Shown here one piece after another: positions 53,068 to 64,000 of a stretch of DNA of 64,000 nt (position 1 is its first letter; each line of letters opens with the position of its first letter). The notes beneath the pieces were generated by a model. It had not been told where the DNA came from. It was given only the letters and a program-made list of their open reading frames with translations, and ran no database searches. The translations under genes and the position numbers were made by a program. Source of the DNA: Microbacterium sp. 5K110 (lineage in GTDB: Bacteria; Actinomycetota; Actinomycetes; Actinomycetales; Microbacteriaceae); NCBI RefSeq assembly GCF_005774735.1, contig NZ_VBUM01000001.1, positions 1 to 64,000 of the forward strand, read 5' to 3'.

Positions 53068-53209
53068 GGCACCGGCTTTGAATGTGCTGTGGCGAGCGAC
53101 AGGCACCAACGAGATGGCAGAATGAGGGTCCCCGCATTGCCTCGCTTCCCGGCGTGGTCCCGCCCTTTGCTCGACAGGTACGCTTCGGCGCGCCAGAAAA
53201 GGACCAGCC

Positions 53210-53536
53210 GTGGGACGCCTCATCTACCGCGACCGTGCGACGTTCGACATCGACGACCGCGTGCTCGCGCACTTGCGCATCGTGATCATGAACAAGCTTC
53301 GACGCAACGAGGGCTTCATGCTCCAGGTGCCCGTGAACGAGGGGGTGCGGCAGGCGAGTCTGTGGATCCATGCCTCGAACGCCCTCGTGCTGCAGTTCTA
53401 TGGCGGTCGTGAGCCCGCCATCGACCGCGAACTCGTCGATCAGATGATGCACGACGCCAGCGGCTCCGACGGTCTCACGCTCTCCGGTTCGGGGATCGCC
53501 GCGGCGCCCGCCGCGCCGGTCCGTCACGTCCGCTGA
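53210..53536 (+). CDS. DUF7882-like conserved protein
   Basis: A 108-residue protein starting MGRLIYRDRATFDIDDRVLA, with LRIVIMNKLRRNEGFMLQ and SLWIHASNALVLQFYGG. This matches a family common in Microbacteriaceae (DUF7882), often mislabelled as ATP-dependent DNA ligase; I see no ligase motif. Function unknown, cytosolic. GTG start with AAAAGGA upstream. The Ala/Pro-rich tail from residue 96 is probably disordered. Confidence 0.8.
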   Translation: MGRLIYRDRATFDIDDRVLAHLRIVIMNKLRRNEGFMLQVPVNEGVRQASLWIHASNALVLQFYGGREPAIDRELVDQMMHDASGSDGLTLSGSGIAAAPAAPVRHVR

Positions 53537-53673
53537 TCCGGGCTGGCCGACCCGCGAGACCCCACCGGATGCCGCGCGCCCGAGCGGCCATTGACCGGGA
53601 ATCTCCTGTCCGTCCGTCGCGCCGCGCGGGCCGCGTCCCGCACACGTTCGGCGCGGTGCGGCACGATCGAACC

Positions 53674-54609
53674 ATGGCGAGACAGGCAGGCCCGACGCGC
53701 CGCCGCGCCGCACCACGAAGCCGGCCCGCGCGCCGCGGCGTTCCCCGGCGCCCGAGCGCGGCGCGGCGCCGTGTGCTGCACCGTCGACGGTGGACGGCCG
53801 GCATCCTCGCCGTCGTCGTGCTCGGCCTCGTCGTCGCCGCGGCGGTCCCGCTCGTGCACCTCGTGTCCGGCTGGAACACCGTGTGGAACACCGAGACCAA
53901 GCGCGCCTCGATCGATCTGGCCGACTTCGATCCCGGATCCCTCATCGACGATGCCGCCTTCTACGACGGCACGGCGATGGATGCCGAACAGGTCCAACGC
54001 TTCCTCGACGACCAGATCGGGGACTGCGCGACGGACTCCTGTCTGAATGTCCTGCGCAGCACTCTGCCCCCGCGGGAAGCGATCGTGTCGGAGGACACCG
54101 GCGAGACGGTCTGCGACGCGTACGATGGAGGCGAGTTCACCGCGGCCGAGATCATCGACCGCGTGCAGCGCGCGTGCGGGATCTCCGCGAAGGTGCTGCT
54201 GGTGACGCTGCAGAAGGAGCAGAGCCTCGTGTCGGGTCGGATCGCCCGCGCGCCGTCGGCCGAGGCGCTCGGCGCGGCGATGGGCGCGCGCTGCCCCGAC
54301 GATGCGCCGTGCGACCCGGGTCGCGCGGGATTCGCCGCCCAGATGGCGCAGGGTGCCACCGACCTCGCGGCTTACCGCGCCTCGGACTTCATGCGGCAGC
54401 CCGGCACGCACTACATCGCCTACTCGCCCGACCCCGCGTGCGGGGGCACCGACATCGAGATCCGGAACCACGCCACGGCGGCCCTGTACAACTACACGCC
54501 GTACCAGCCGAACGCTGCGGCGATCGACGCCCGCTGGGGGAGCGGAGACGCGTGCTCCTCGTACGGCAACCGGAATTTCGCGCTCTACTGGAAGCTCTGG
54601 TTCGCCTGA
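53674..54609 (+). CDS. Membrane-anchored extracellular protein of unknown function
   Basis: A 311-residue protein: a very basic Arg/Pro-rich cytoplasmic N-terminus (1-47), one membrane helix (about 50-72) and an extracellular domain. Conserved stretches KVLLVTLQKEQSLVSG and ALYNYTPYQPNAAAI occur in many actinobacterial exported proteins annotated loosely as hemagglutinins; six or more Cys suggest disulfides. The KEQ segment could be a glycosidase-like site, but I see no proof. ATG at 53674 chosen; the open frame extends 35 codons upstream with poor coding character. Confidence 0.72.
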   Translation: MARQAGPTRRRAAPRSRPARRGVPRRPSAARRRVLHRRRWTAGILAVVVLGLVVAAAVPLVHLVSGWNTVWNTETKRASIDLADFDPGSLIDDAAFYDGTAMDAEQVQRFLDDQIGDCATDSCLNVLRSTLPPREAIVSEDTGETVCDAYDGGEFTAAEIIDRVQRACGISAKVLLVTLQKEQSLVSGRIARAPSAEALGAAMGARCPDDAPCDPGRAGFAAQMAQGATDLAAYRASDFMRQPGTHYIAYSPDPACGGTDIEIRNHATAALYNYTPYQPNAAAIDARWGSGDACSSYGNRNFALYWKLWFA

Positions 54610-54622
54610 CCGGATCACAGTG

Positions 54623-54651
54623 TTGTGATTTCGTTATCTTCGGGCGATAAT
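54623..54651 (+). promoter_or_regulatory. Promoter of the DUF3145 gene
   Basis: TTGTGA (54623-54628), a 17-nt spacer and GATAAT (54646-54651) form the best -35/-10 pair in the window, giving a leader of about 70 nt with AAGGAGAG before the ATG. Confidence 0.75.
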
Positions 54652-54726
54652 GACCGAGACAACCGAACAGCCGCCACCGCTCTCGCGCAGGTCGTAGGGG
54701 AAGACGTACCTGACGAAGGAGAGACC

Positions 54727-55230
54727 ATGGCGACCACGTCTTCGCGCGGAGTGATCCTCATCCACTCGGCGCCGCGCGCGTTGTGCCCCCACCTCGAGTG
54801 GGCAGTAGGACGCGCCCTCGGCCGTGCGGTCAACTTCGACTGGTCCGAGCAGCCGGTCCTCACGGGCAGCCGGCGGGCGGAGTTCTACTGGGAGGGCCCG
54901 GTCGGTTCCGGAGCCGCGCTCGCCAGTGCCATCCGCGGGTGGGAGCACTTGCGCTTCGAGGTGAGCGAGGATCCCACGCCGCGCAGCGACGGCGGGCGCT
55001 GGATGCACACGCCGGGTCTCGGCATCCACTACGCCCAGACGGATGCCGCGGGAAACGTCGTGATCGGTGAAGACCGTGTGCGCTATGCCCTCGAGGTCGC
55101 CGCGGGCGATGCCTTCGAACTGCAGCGCGAGCTCGACGTCGCCCTCGGGTCCGCCTGGGACGAGGAGCTCGAGCCCTTCCGCCACGCCGGTGACGACCAG
55201 CACGTCGTCTGGTTGCACAAGGTCGGCTGA
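54727..55230 (+). CDS. DUF3145 family protein
   Basis: A 167-residue cytosolic protein, recognised as the actinobacteria-restricted DUF3145 family from SRGVILIHSAPRALCPHLEWAVGR, FDWSEQP and WEGPVGSGAALASAIRGWEHLRFEV. Function unknown. Strong promoter and ribosome-binding site (AAGGAGAG) suggest good expression. It lies next to the fab gene block, as in many related genomes. Confidence 0.9.
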   Translation: MATTSSRGVILIHSAPRALCPHLEWAVGRALGRAVNFDWSEQPVLTGSRRAEFYWEGPVGSGAALASAIRGWEHLRFEVSEDPTPRSDGGRWMHTPGLGIHYAQTDAAGNVVIGEDRVRYALEVAAGDAFELQRELDVALGSAWDEELEPFRHAGDDQHVVWLHKVG

Positions 55231-55317
55231 GAGATGTCGAGTGGGGGAGGCGCCATTACCGGAGGCCGGTGAGTACCTCCCGGCACCGGGACCGCGTATC
55301 CCTCGCTCGATGAAAGA

Positions 55318-55369
55318 CCGAACGCCCCCGTCATCCCCGCAGCAGTCGGGGGATGCCGGGGGCGTTCGG
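55318..55369. terminator. Terminator after the fab operon
   Basis: CCGAACGCCCCCG (55318-55330) pairs with CGGGGGCGTTCGG (55357-55369), with an inner ATCCCC/GGGGAT stem (55333-55338 with 55349-55354). It ends the fabF transcript (minus strand) and could also stop DUF3145 transcripts. Confidence 0.75.
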
Positions 55370-55375
55370 CAGTGA

Positions 55376-56614
55376 TCAGACTGAGGCGATCGCGACGACG
55401 GCGTTGTGGCCGCCGAAGCCGAACGAGTTGCTGATGGCCAGCTGGTCGCCCGAGCCGAGCTCGACCGGCGAGCCCGAGATCGCGAACGGCACCTCGGGGT
55501 CCTGCTCGGTGAGGTTGATCGTGGGCGGCGCGACGCGGTCACGCAGCGCCAGCACCGTGAAGATGGCCTCGAGGGCACCCGTGCCGCCGAGAAGGTGACC
55601 CGTGGAGGCCTTCGTCGCCGAGACCGGGATCTCGTCGACCCGCGCGCCGAACACGGCCCGCAGCGCCTGATACTCGTTCGGGTCGCCGACGGGCGTCGAC
55701 GTTGCGTGGGCGTTGATGTGGCTGACGTCGTCGGGGGAGGCCCCGGCCATCTCGAGCGCCATGCGCACGGCACGTGCCGCGCCCCGGCCCTCGGGGTCGT
55801 TGGCCGTGATGTGGTACGAATCGGCAGTGACGCCGCCACCGGCGATGACGGCGTAGATCTTGGCGCCGCGTGCCTTCGCGTGCTCCTCGGTCTCGAGGAT
55901 CAGCACGCCGGCACCCTCGCCCATGACGAAGCCGTCGCGGTCGATGCTGGCGGGACGCGATGCCGTCTCGGGAGAGTCGTTGCGCTTGGACAGCGCCTGC
56001 ATCGAGGCGAAGGACGCGATCGTGATCGGGTGGATCGCCGACTCGGTACCACCGGCGATCACGATGTCGGCGAGGCCGTCACGGATGTGCTGCACCGCGT
56101 TGACGATCGACTCGGTGCTCGACGCGCACGCCGAGGCCACAGTCCGCGCGAAGGCGCGGGCGTTGAAGTGCAGCGACAGGTTGCCGGCCGCCGCGTTGGG
56201 CATCAGCATCGGCACCGTCATCGGCATGACGCGGCGCGGGCCCTTCTCACGCAGGGTGTCCCACGCGTCGAGGAGAGTCCACACGCCGCCGATTCCGGTG
56301 GCGAAGTCGACGCCGAGACGGTCGGGATCGATGTCGGGCGCTCCCGCGTCCTCCCACGCTTCCTTCGCCGCGACCATCGCCAGCTGCGACGACGGGTCGA
56401 GGCGCTTGGCGATCGGGCGGTCGAGGACGGTCTCGGGCCGCACGAGCGCCTCGGCAGCGAACGTGACGGGCAGTTCGTACTTCTCGACCCATTCGTGCTC
56501 GAGAGTGCGCGCGCCGGACGCACCGGACAGCAGGGCGGACCAGCTCTCGGGAGCCGTCCCGCCGATGGGCGAGGTGGCACCGATACCGGTGACGACGATG
56601 CGGGGTGTGCTCAT
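55376..56614 (-). CDS. fabF: 3-oxoacyl-ACP synthase II
   Basis: Elongating ketosynthase of type II fatty acid synthesis. The 412-residue protein has active-site Cys in VASACASSTESIVNA, the two His in NAHATSTPVGD and KASTGHLLGGTGALEA, and the C-terminal NSFGFGGHNAVV. AAGGA upstream of the ATG. Last gene of fabD-fabH-acpP-fabF. Confidence 0.96.
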   Translation of the reverse strand: MSTPRIVVTGIGATSPIGGTAPESWSALLSGASGARTLEHEWVEKYELPVTFAAEALVRPETVLDRPIAKRLDPSSQLAMVAAKEAWEDAGAPDIDPDRLGVDFATGIGGVWTLLDAWDTLREKGPRRVMPMTVPMLMPNAAAGNLSLHFNARAFARTVASACASSTESIVNAVQHIRDGLADIVIAGGTESAIHPITIASFASMQALSKRNDSPETASRPASIDRDGFVMGEGAGVLILETEEHAKARGAKIYAVIAGGGVTADSYHITANDPEGRGAARAVRMALEMAGASPDDVSHINAHATSTPVGDPNEYQALRAVFGARVDEIPVSATKASTGHLLGGTGALEAIFTVLALRDRVAPPTINLTEQDPEVPFAISGSPVELGSGDQLAISNSFGFGGHNAVVAIASV

Positions 56615-56678
56615 GGTGTGATCCTTGGTGCGGCCGAGGGGTCGTGACCGGTGGGGGCCGCAGCCCCCACCGGGAGGG

Positions 56679-56927
56679 TCAGGACTGGTTCGACGAGATG
56701 TAGGTGACAGCGTCGCCGACGGTCTTGAGGTTCTTGACCTCGTCGTCGGGGATGGTGACGCCGAACTTCTCCTCGGCGTTGACGACGATCGTCATCATCG
56801 AGATCGAGTCGATGTCGAGGTCATCGGTGAAGGACTTCTCGAGCGCGACCTCATCGGCCGAGATGCCCGTCTCGTCGGTGATGAGCTCGGCAAGGCCGGC
56901 GAGAACCTCGTCGTTGGTGAATGCCAT
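56679..56927 (-). CDS. acpP: Acyl carrier protein
   Basis: An 82-residue ACP whose Ser in DLDIDSISMM (DSxxM-type site) carries phosphopantetheine. Acidic, with the usual four-helix layout; AGGAG sits before the ATG. Placed between fabH and fabF as in Streptomyces and relatives. Confidence 0.96.
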   Translation of the reverse strand: MAFTNDEVLAGLAELITDETGISADEVALEKSFTDDLDIDSISMMTIVVNAEEKFGVTIPDDEVKNLKTVGDAVTYISSNQS

Positions 56928-57003
56928 GATTTCTCCTGTTGTTGGGGGCGGACCCGGGGAGTCGTCCCGAGCCCCGATAAGTCTAGGGTTCGACGCTCGC
57001 GCG

Positions 57004-58008
57004 TCAGGGGAGGACGACGACCTGCGCGCCGAACACGAGTCCGGCGCCGAACCCGATCTGGAGGGCCAGGCCCCCGCTGAGCTCGGGGTGCTCCTCGAGC
57101 AGCCGGTGCGTCGCGAGCGGGATCGAGGCCGCCGAGGTGTTGCCGGTCGTCTCGATGTCGCGTCCGATCACCACCGTCTCGGGGAGTCCGAGCTGCTTGG
57201 CGAACTCGTCGATGATGCGCATGTTGGCCTGGTGGGGCACGAACGCGGCGAGGTCGGAGGGCTGGATGCCGGCGGCCTCGATGGCCTGTCGGGCGACCTT
57301 GACCATCTCCCACACCGCCCACCGGAACACGGTGGGTCCTTCTTGACGCAGCGTCGGCCACGGGGCCACGCCGTCGCGGAACTCCGTGAGCGTGTGGTTC
57401 ATGCCCACCGCGTCGGCCTTCGACCCGTCCGAGCCCCAGATCGTGGGACCGATGCCGGGAGTGTCGCTCGGGCCGATGACGACCGCGCCGGCGCCGTCGC
57501 CGAGGAGGAACGAGATGCTCCGGTCGGTCGAGTCGACGACGTCGCTGAGCTTCTCGGCGCCGACGACGACGACGTGCGTCGCGAGTCCGCCGCGGATGAG
57601 CGCGTCGGCCTGAGCGACGCCGTACGCGAAGCCCGCGCACGCGGCGTTGACGTCGTAGGCCGCGGCGGGGTTGGCCCCGATCCGGTCCGCCACGATCGCC
57701 GAGGCCGACGGCGTCTGCTTCGGGTTGCTGATCGTCGCGACGATCACGGCATCGATGTCCGAGGGGGCGACGCCGGACTTCTCGACGGCCTCGCGGGCGG
57801 CGTCGGACGCGAGGTCGATGGCATCCGTCTCGGCGTTCGCGCGGACGCGCGTGACGATGCCCGTGCGCTGACGGATCCACTCGTCGCTCGAGTCGATCGG
57901 GCCGACGAGATCGTCGTTGGGGACGTAGTTCTCACCGCGAGCCGCGCCGTACGCGTAGATGCGCGTGTGCGCCGGTCCCTGCAGCTGACGGAGGGTGGGG
58001 GTGCTCAT
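57004..58008 (-). CDS. fabH: 3-oxoacyl-ACP synthase III
   Basis: Initiates fatty acid synthesis by condensing a starter acyl-CoA with malonyl-ACP; actinobacterial FabH usually prefers branched starters. The 334-residue protein has SSDEWIRQRTGI, active-site Cys in DVNAACAGFAYG, His in PHQANMRII and Asn in GNTSAASIP. I chose the ATG at 58008, which overlaps the fabD stop (ATGA). Confidence 0.96.
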   Translation of the reverse strand: MSTPTLRQLQGPAHTRIYAYGAARGENYVPNDDLVGPIDSSDEWIRQRTGIVTRVRANAETDAIDLASDAAREAVEKSGVAPSDIDAVIVATISNPKQTPSASAIVADRIGANPAAAYDVNAACAGFAYGVAQADALIRGGLATHVVVVGAEKLSDVVDSTDRSISFLLGDGAGAVVIGPSDTPGIGPTIWGSDGSKADAVGMNHTLTEFRDGVAPWPTLRQEGPTVFRWAVWEMVKVARQAIEAAGIQPSDLAAFVPHQANMRIIDEFAKQLGLPETVVIGRDIETTGNTSAASIPLATHRLLEEHPELSGGLALQIGFGAGLVFGAQVVVLP

Positions 58009-58925
58009 GCCTGCTCTCCCTTCAGGAGTGCGACGGCCGCATCGAGGTCGTCCGGGGTCTTGACTGCGACGGTGGGGGTCCCGCGCAGCGCGCGCTTCGC
58101 CAGCCCCGTGAGGGCGCCGGCGGGCGCGAGTTCGATGATGCCTGTGACGCCCTGCTCGGCGAACGACGCCATGCAGCGGTCCCAGCGGACGGGCGAGGCG
58201 ACCTGGGCAACGACCAGGTCGACGGCACGGCGCGCGTCGTCGACCACGGTGCCGTCGGAGTTCGTCCACAGCGTCGTGGTGGGGGCGGATGCCGACACAT
58301 CGGCGGCTGCGGCACGAAGGGTCTCGACCGCGGGCTCCATGAAGCGCGTGTGGAAGGCGCCCGCGACCTGCAGCGGGATCACGCGGGTTCCGCGCGGCGC
58401 CTCGGCGGCCAGCTCGGCCAGGGCCGGCAGCTCGCCGGCCGCGACGATCTGCCCGCCGCCGTTGTAGTTGGCGGGGGTCAGGCCCAGCGCATCGAGGCGC
58501 TCGAGCACGGCCTGCTCGTCTCCGCCGACGACGGCGCTCATGCCCGTCTCGACGGTGGCGGCCGCGTCGGCCATCGCACGTCCGCGGATCCCGACGAGCC
58601 GGAGCGCGTCCGCGTCCGACAGGACACCGGATGCCGCGAGGGCGGCGAACTCGCCCACCGAGTGGCCCGCAACGCCGTCGGCGCCCTGCCCGGCGCGGTC
58701 ACGCAGGACGCTCCAGGAGAGGAGACTCGCCGCCACGATGAGTGGTTGAGCGACGCTGGTGTCGCGGATGCGGTCGGCATCCCACTCCGTCCCGGCGGCG
58801 AGGAGGTCGACGCCCGCGTGCTCGGAAGCGGCGGCCAGACGCTCACGCGTCCCGTCGATCTCGAGCCAGGGCGAGAGGAACCCGGGGGTCTGAGAACCCT
58901 GCCCGGGGAAGACGGCGATGATCAC
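58005..58925 (-). CDS. fabD: Malonyl-CoA:ACP transacylase
   Basis: Loads malonyl groups onto ACP. The 306-residue protein has VFPGQGSQTPGFL, active-site Ser in GHSVGEFAALAASG, and His in AGAFHTRFMEPA. GTG start; overlaps fabH. It lies downstream of the PucR-type regulator fasR in the same direction, with an 82-nt gap that holds a possible regulator site. Confidence 0.95.
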   Translation of the reverse strand: MIIAVFPGQGSQTPGFLSPWLEIDGTRERLAAASEHAGVDLLAAGTEWDADRIRDTSVAQPLIVAASLLSWSVLRDRAGQGADGVAGHSVGEFAALAASGVLSDADALRLVGIRGRAMADAAATVETGMSAVVGGDEQAVLERLDALGLTPANYNGGGQIVAAGELPALAELAAEAPRGTRVIPLQVAGAFHTRFMEPAVETLRAAAADVSASAPTTTLWTNSDGTVVDDARRAVDLVVAQVASPVRWDRCMASFAEQGVTGIIELAPAGALTGLAKRALRGTPTVAVKTPDDLDAAVALLKGEQA

Positions 58926-58966
58926 CGTCCCATCCTGTCAAGGATCCGCCGTCGGCTTCTGGAGAT

Positions 58967-58986
58967 ATCGGCACAAGAAATCGGCG
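58967..58986. promoter_or_regulatory. Possible FasR site before fabD
   Basis: ATCGGCAC and ATCGGCGT occur as direct repeats 13 bp apart (58967 and 58980) in the fasR-fabD gap, about 45 bp from the fabD start. The position suits an activator site; the assignment to FasR is inferred from the gene order only. Confidence 0.35.
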
Positions 58987-59007
58987 TGTCTTTGTGCGCG
59001 CCGTGCA

Positions 59008-60279
59008 TCAGCGCAGGTTCGAGGTGCGCCGGGCGGCCGTGCCACGGCGTCGCGTGGCATCCGTCCCCATGGAGCCGAGGATGAGGGCGGTCTGCAGGAT
59101 GAGCGCCTCGCGCGGGCCCGTGGCATCCCACCCGATCACCTCGGACACGCGCTTGAGGCGGTACCGCACGGTGTTCGGGTGCACGTACAGTTCGCGGGCC
59201 GTCGCCTCGAGCGAACGGCCGTTGTCGAGATAGCTCCAGAGCGTCGCGACGAGGTCGGCGCTGTGCGCCTGGAGCGGACGGTACACGCGCTCGACGAGCG
59301 TCTGCTTGGCCACCGCGTCGCCGGCCAGCGCCCGCTCCGGGAGCAGGTCGTCGGCTTCGACCGGACGCGGAGCGTTCCGCCAGGCCCGGGCGACGGCGAA
59401 CCCGGCGAGGGCCGCGCGGGCGCTCTGGCCCGCGTCGACGAGAGCGGCGACGGCGGGTCCGAGCACGAGATGCCCGGCCCCGAAGCCGGGCTCCAGTCGC
59501 TTGGCGATCTCGGTGAACGGCAGCTCGGTCGTGTCCTCGCGCCCGCGCACGGGCAGATCTGCCCGACCGATGACGAGCACCAGACGCGAACCCTGTACAC
59601 CGATCAGCACGTCCACACCGAGCTTGCGCGAGGTGCGACGCACGTGGTCGACGTCGAGCTGAGGGGGAGTGGTGCCCACGAGCACCGCGACCTCACCGTG
59701 GCCGTGCCAGCCCAGGGCCGCGATGCGGCTGGGCAGTTCGTCATCGGCCTCGCCCGTGAGGATCGAGTCCACGACGAGCGCTTCGAGGCGGGCGTCCCAC
59801 AGGCCGCGGGCCTCGGCGGCGCGGGCGTAGACGTCGGCGGCGGCGAACGCCACTTCGCGCGAGTACGACAGCATCGCCTCGCGGACGCGTTCGCTCCGGC
59901 CGGCGACCCGCTCCTCCATGACCTCGACGGTGACGCGCACGAGCTGCAGCGTCTGCGTCAGGCTGACGCTCCGCAGCAGCTCACGGGGTGCGGCGGCGAA
60001 GATGTCGGCGGCGATCGCCGGGGTGGACGCGGGTTCTTCGAACCACTGCAGGAACGACGTGATGCCCGCCTGCGCGACCAGTCCGACAGCGGACCGGCGC
60101 GCCGGGGGCATCTCGGCGTACCAGGGCAGCGTCTCTTCGAGCCGCTGGATCGTCGCGGTGGCGAGGTCGCCCGAGATCCGGCGCAACCACGCCAGGGTCT
60201 CGGCTTTCTCGTCCGCGGCCCGGGAGGAAGCGGTGGCCCCGCTCCCTCCCGAACCGTCGACGGCCGCGCGATCGGTCAC
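59008..60279 (-). CDS. fasR: PucR-type transcriptional regulator of fatty acid synthesis (FasR-like)
   Basis: A 423-residue regulator with a C-terminal PucR helix-turn-helix (YLDNGRSLEATARELYVHPNTVRYRLKRVSEVIG, about 350-385) and a GGDEF-like middle region lacking cyclase motifs. In Streptomyces the homologue next to fabD activates the fabDH-acpP-fabF operon. Here it is 4 nt after aceE and upstream of fabD in the same direction, so pyruvate dehydrogenase and its regulator are probably co-transcribed. GTG start. Confidence 0.88.
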   Translation of the reverse strand: MTDRAAVDGSGGSGATASSRAADEKAETLAWLRRISGDLATATIQRLEETLPWYAEMPPARRSAVGLVAQAGITSFLQWFEEPASTPAIAADIFAAAPRELLRSVSLTQTLQLVRVTVEVMEERVAGRSERVREAMLSYSREVAFAAADVYARAAEARGLWDARLEALVVDSILTGEADDELPSRIAALGWHGHGEVAVLVGTTPPQLDVDHVRRTSRKLGVDVLIGVQGSRLVLVIGRADLPVRGREDTTELPFTEIAKRLEPGFGAGHLVLGPAVAALVDAGQSARAALAGFAVARAWRNAPRPVEADDLLPERALAGDAVAKQTLVERVYRPLQAHSADLVATLWSYLDNGRSLEATARELYVHPNTVRYRLKRVSEVIGWDATGPREALILQTALILGSMGTDATRRRGTAARRTSNLR

Positions 60280-60283
60280 GCGA

Positions 60284-63010
<2,727 letters not shown>

Positions 63011-63238
63011 GGAAGACCTTTCGTCGTCTGGCAGGTCATGCCAGAGAATCGCCATACGTGTGCGGCAACCCTTGTCTGCTCCGCACAATTCACCATCGTC
63101 CAGCCTACCCAGTCGGGACCGCCACGGGTGCCCACGTCGGCACGAGCACGTCGGAACGAACACGGATGCCTCGGTGTCGAGGCATCCACCCCGTTCCTGC
63201 CGCGTCACGACGGATGGAAAGGGTCACGGGTCTAGCCT
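63011..63238. promoter_or_regulatory. aceE / membrane-protein intergenic region
   Basis: For aceE, TAGGCT on the minus strand (63102-63107) gives a leader near 85 nt with a GTGCGG/CCGCAC pairing (63060-63086). GGATGCCTC (63164-63172) and GAGGCATCC (63179-63187) form a perfect 9-bp inverted repeat with a 6-nt loop, placed to act on either gene. For the plus-strand gene, TAGCCT (63233-63238) ends 6 nt before its GTG. Confidence 0.5.
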
Positions 63239-63244
63239 GAGCGC

Positions 63245-63940
63245 GTGACGTCGAGCGACCGAGCGGACTTCCGCACCCGCCCCGAGCACCGGTGGCCGGT
63301 GCTGATCTCGCTCGGTCTGGGGACGATTCTCTACGCGGTCCTGCCCAGCGATGTCTCGGGAGTGCTCCGCTACGTCGTGGTGGGCGCGAGCATCCTCTGC
63401 GCGATCCCCATGGTCATCACCAACCCCCGCCGGTTGAACCGCGAGACGTGGGTGGGACGCGCGTTCGCGCTCGGATTCGTCGCCGTGCTTCTCGCGGCCA
63501 ACCAGGTGACCTTCTTCCTGCTCGTGCAACAGCTGCTCGACGGACAGAGCGGGGGAGCGGTCGTGCTGCTCGGAGCCGCGCAGGTCTGGGCGATCAACGT
63601 CATCGGCTACGCCGTCGTCTATTGGGAGATGGACCGCGGCGGACCCGTCGTCCGTCGGCGCGACCCCCGCGACCAGCTGCCGCCGGCGGACTTCCAGTTC
63701 CCGCAGGACTCGGACCGCGACGCCGTGAGCGAGATCGCCCGTCGTTCTTCCGACGTCGAGGACTGGGCGCCCGGCTACATCGACTACCTGTACTTCTCGG
63801 CATCCAACGCGATGGCCTTCAGCCCCACCGACGTGATGCCCCTGAGCATCCGCGCGAAGCTGTTCATGATGGTGCAGGCGATCACCGGGTTCGTGCTGCT
63901 GGCGCTGGTGATCGCGCGGAGCGTGAACGTCCTGAGCTGA
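63245..63940 (+). CDS. DUF1345-like membrane protein
   Basis: A 231-residue protein with about six helices (residues 18-60, 75-115, 205-230 are the clearest hydrophobic blocks). The C-terminal stretch YIDYLYFSASNAMAFSPTDVMPLSIRAKLFMMVQAITGFVLLALVIARSVNVL is typical of DUF1345-type and ion-channel-like proteins, with the PTDVMPLS loop resembling a pore region. Function unknown. GTG start, apparently leaderless. Confidence 0.75.
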   Translation: MTSSDRADFRTRPEHRWPVLISLGLGTILYAVLPSDVSGVLRYVVVGASILCAIPMVITNPRRLNRETWVGRAFALGFVAVLLAANQVTFFLLVQQLLDGQSGGAVVLLGAAQVWAINVIGYAVVYWEMDRGGPVVRRRDPRDQLPPADFQFPQDSDRDAVSEIARRSSDVEDWAPGYIDYLYFSASNAMAFSPTDVMPLSIRAKLFMMVQAITGFVLLALVIARSVNVLS

Positions 63941-63972
63941 CCCCGCGATCCGACATCGCCGCGTCGCGGCGC

Positions 63973-64000
63973 TCAGCTCGCCGGAGTAGCGGTGAGCGTC
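63973..64000 (-). CDS. Possible 3' end of a gene cut by the window edge
   Basis: Read on the minus strand the last bases give ...TLTATPAS followed by TGA (63973-63975). The frame is open to the window edge, but 28 nt are too few to identify a product. Confidence 0.25.

Overview
The window is about 70% GC by eye, has many GTG starts and ATGA/GTGA gene overlaps, and carries actinobacterial markers (DUF3145, a DUF7882-type protein, a PucR-type regulator beside the fab genes, class E sortase signals). It looks like a chromosomal segment of a Microbacteriaceae member, most likely Microbacterium. I see no CRISPR array, insertion sequence, prophage or integrase, and most of the window is vertically inherited housekeeping DNA with accessory modules in between.

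Layout. 1-13 kb: rpsT and an alpha/beta hydrolase (minus), then lepA, a DUF1990 gene, hemW, hrcA (behind a CIRCE element), dnaJ, rsmE, a HIT protein, and the tightly overlapped phoH-ybeY-CNNM-era series. 12-19 kb: an oxidoreductase, a GNAT acetyltransferase, leuA behind a 17-residue Leu-rich leader peptide with an attenuator-type hairpin, a methyltransferase, a MOSC protein, a broken copy of the methyltransferase, and a divergent SDR/TetR pair flanked by two related stem-loops. 19-27 kb: TRIC channel, recO, uppS, a DsbA/FrnE-like protein, dusB, dgt, dnaG, a lone ABC ATPase and tRNA-Asn. 27-34 kb: a LacI regulator and a 1339-residue secreted, apparently sortase-anchored xylan-degrading enzyme (CE4 deacetylase plus GH10 xylanase plus carbohydrate-binding modules), then glutaminase. 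34-41 kb: a membrane acyltransferase with SGNH domain, def, a DMT transporter, tRNA-Met, a small zinc ribbon protein, the ribulose-monophosphate genes hxlB-hxlA with a divergent HATPase-LuxR regulator, and an ICMT-like methyltransferase.

41.8-50.4 kb is the most distinctive accessory region: six minus-strand genes (LDH/MDH-superfamily dehydrogenase, benzaldehyde dehydrogenase, benzoylformate decarboxylase, LuxR regulator, MFS transporter, amidase) with a divergent LysR gene. Together they fit uptake and stepwise oxidation of a mandelamide/mandelate-type 2-hydroxy acid to the aromatic acid, with an NAD-type dehydrogenase replacing the flavoprotein of the classical Pseudomonas mdl route.

50.5-64 kb: two overlapping CNNM transporters behind a structured leader, a DUF7882-type protein, a membrane-anchored secreted protein, DUF3145, and the conserved block aceE-fasR-fabD-fabH-acpP-fabF, which joins acetyl-CoA supply to fatty acid synthesis.

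Two window-wide DNA patterns stand out. At least thirteen genes have a -10-like hexamer 5-7 nt before the start codon, suggesting leaderless mRNAs. The heptamer GGATGCC/GGCATCC occurs about 115 times, several-fold more than composition predicts, and synonymous codon choice seems to keep it.
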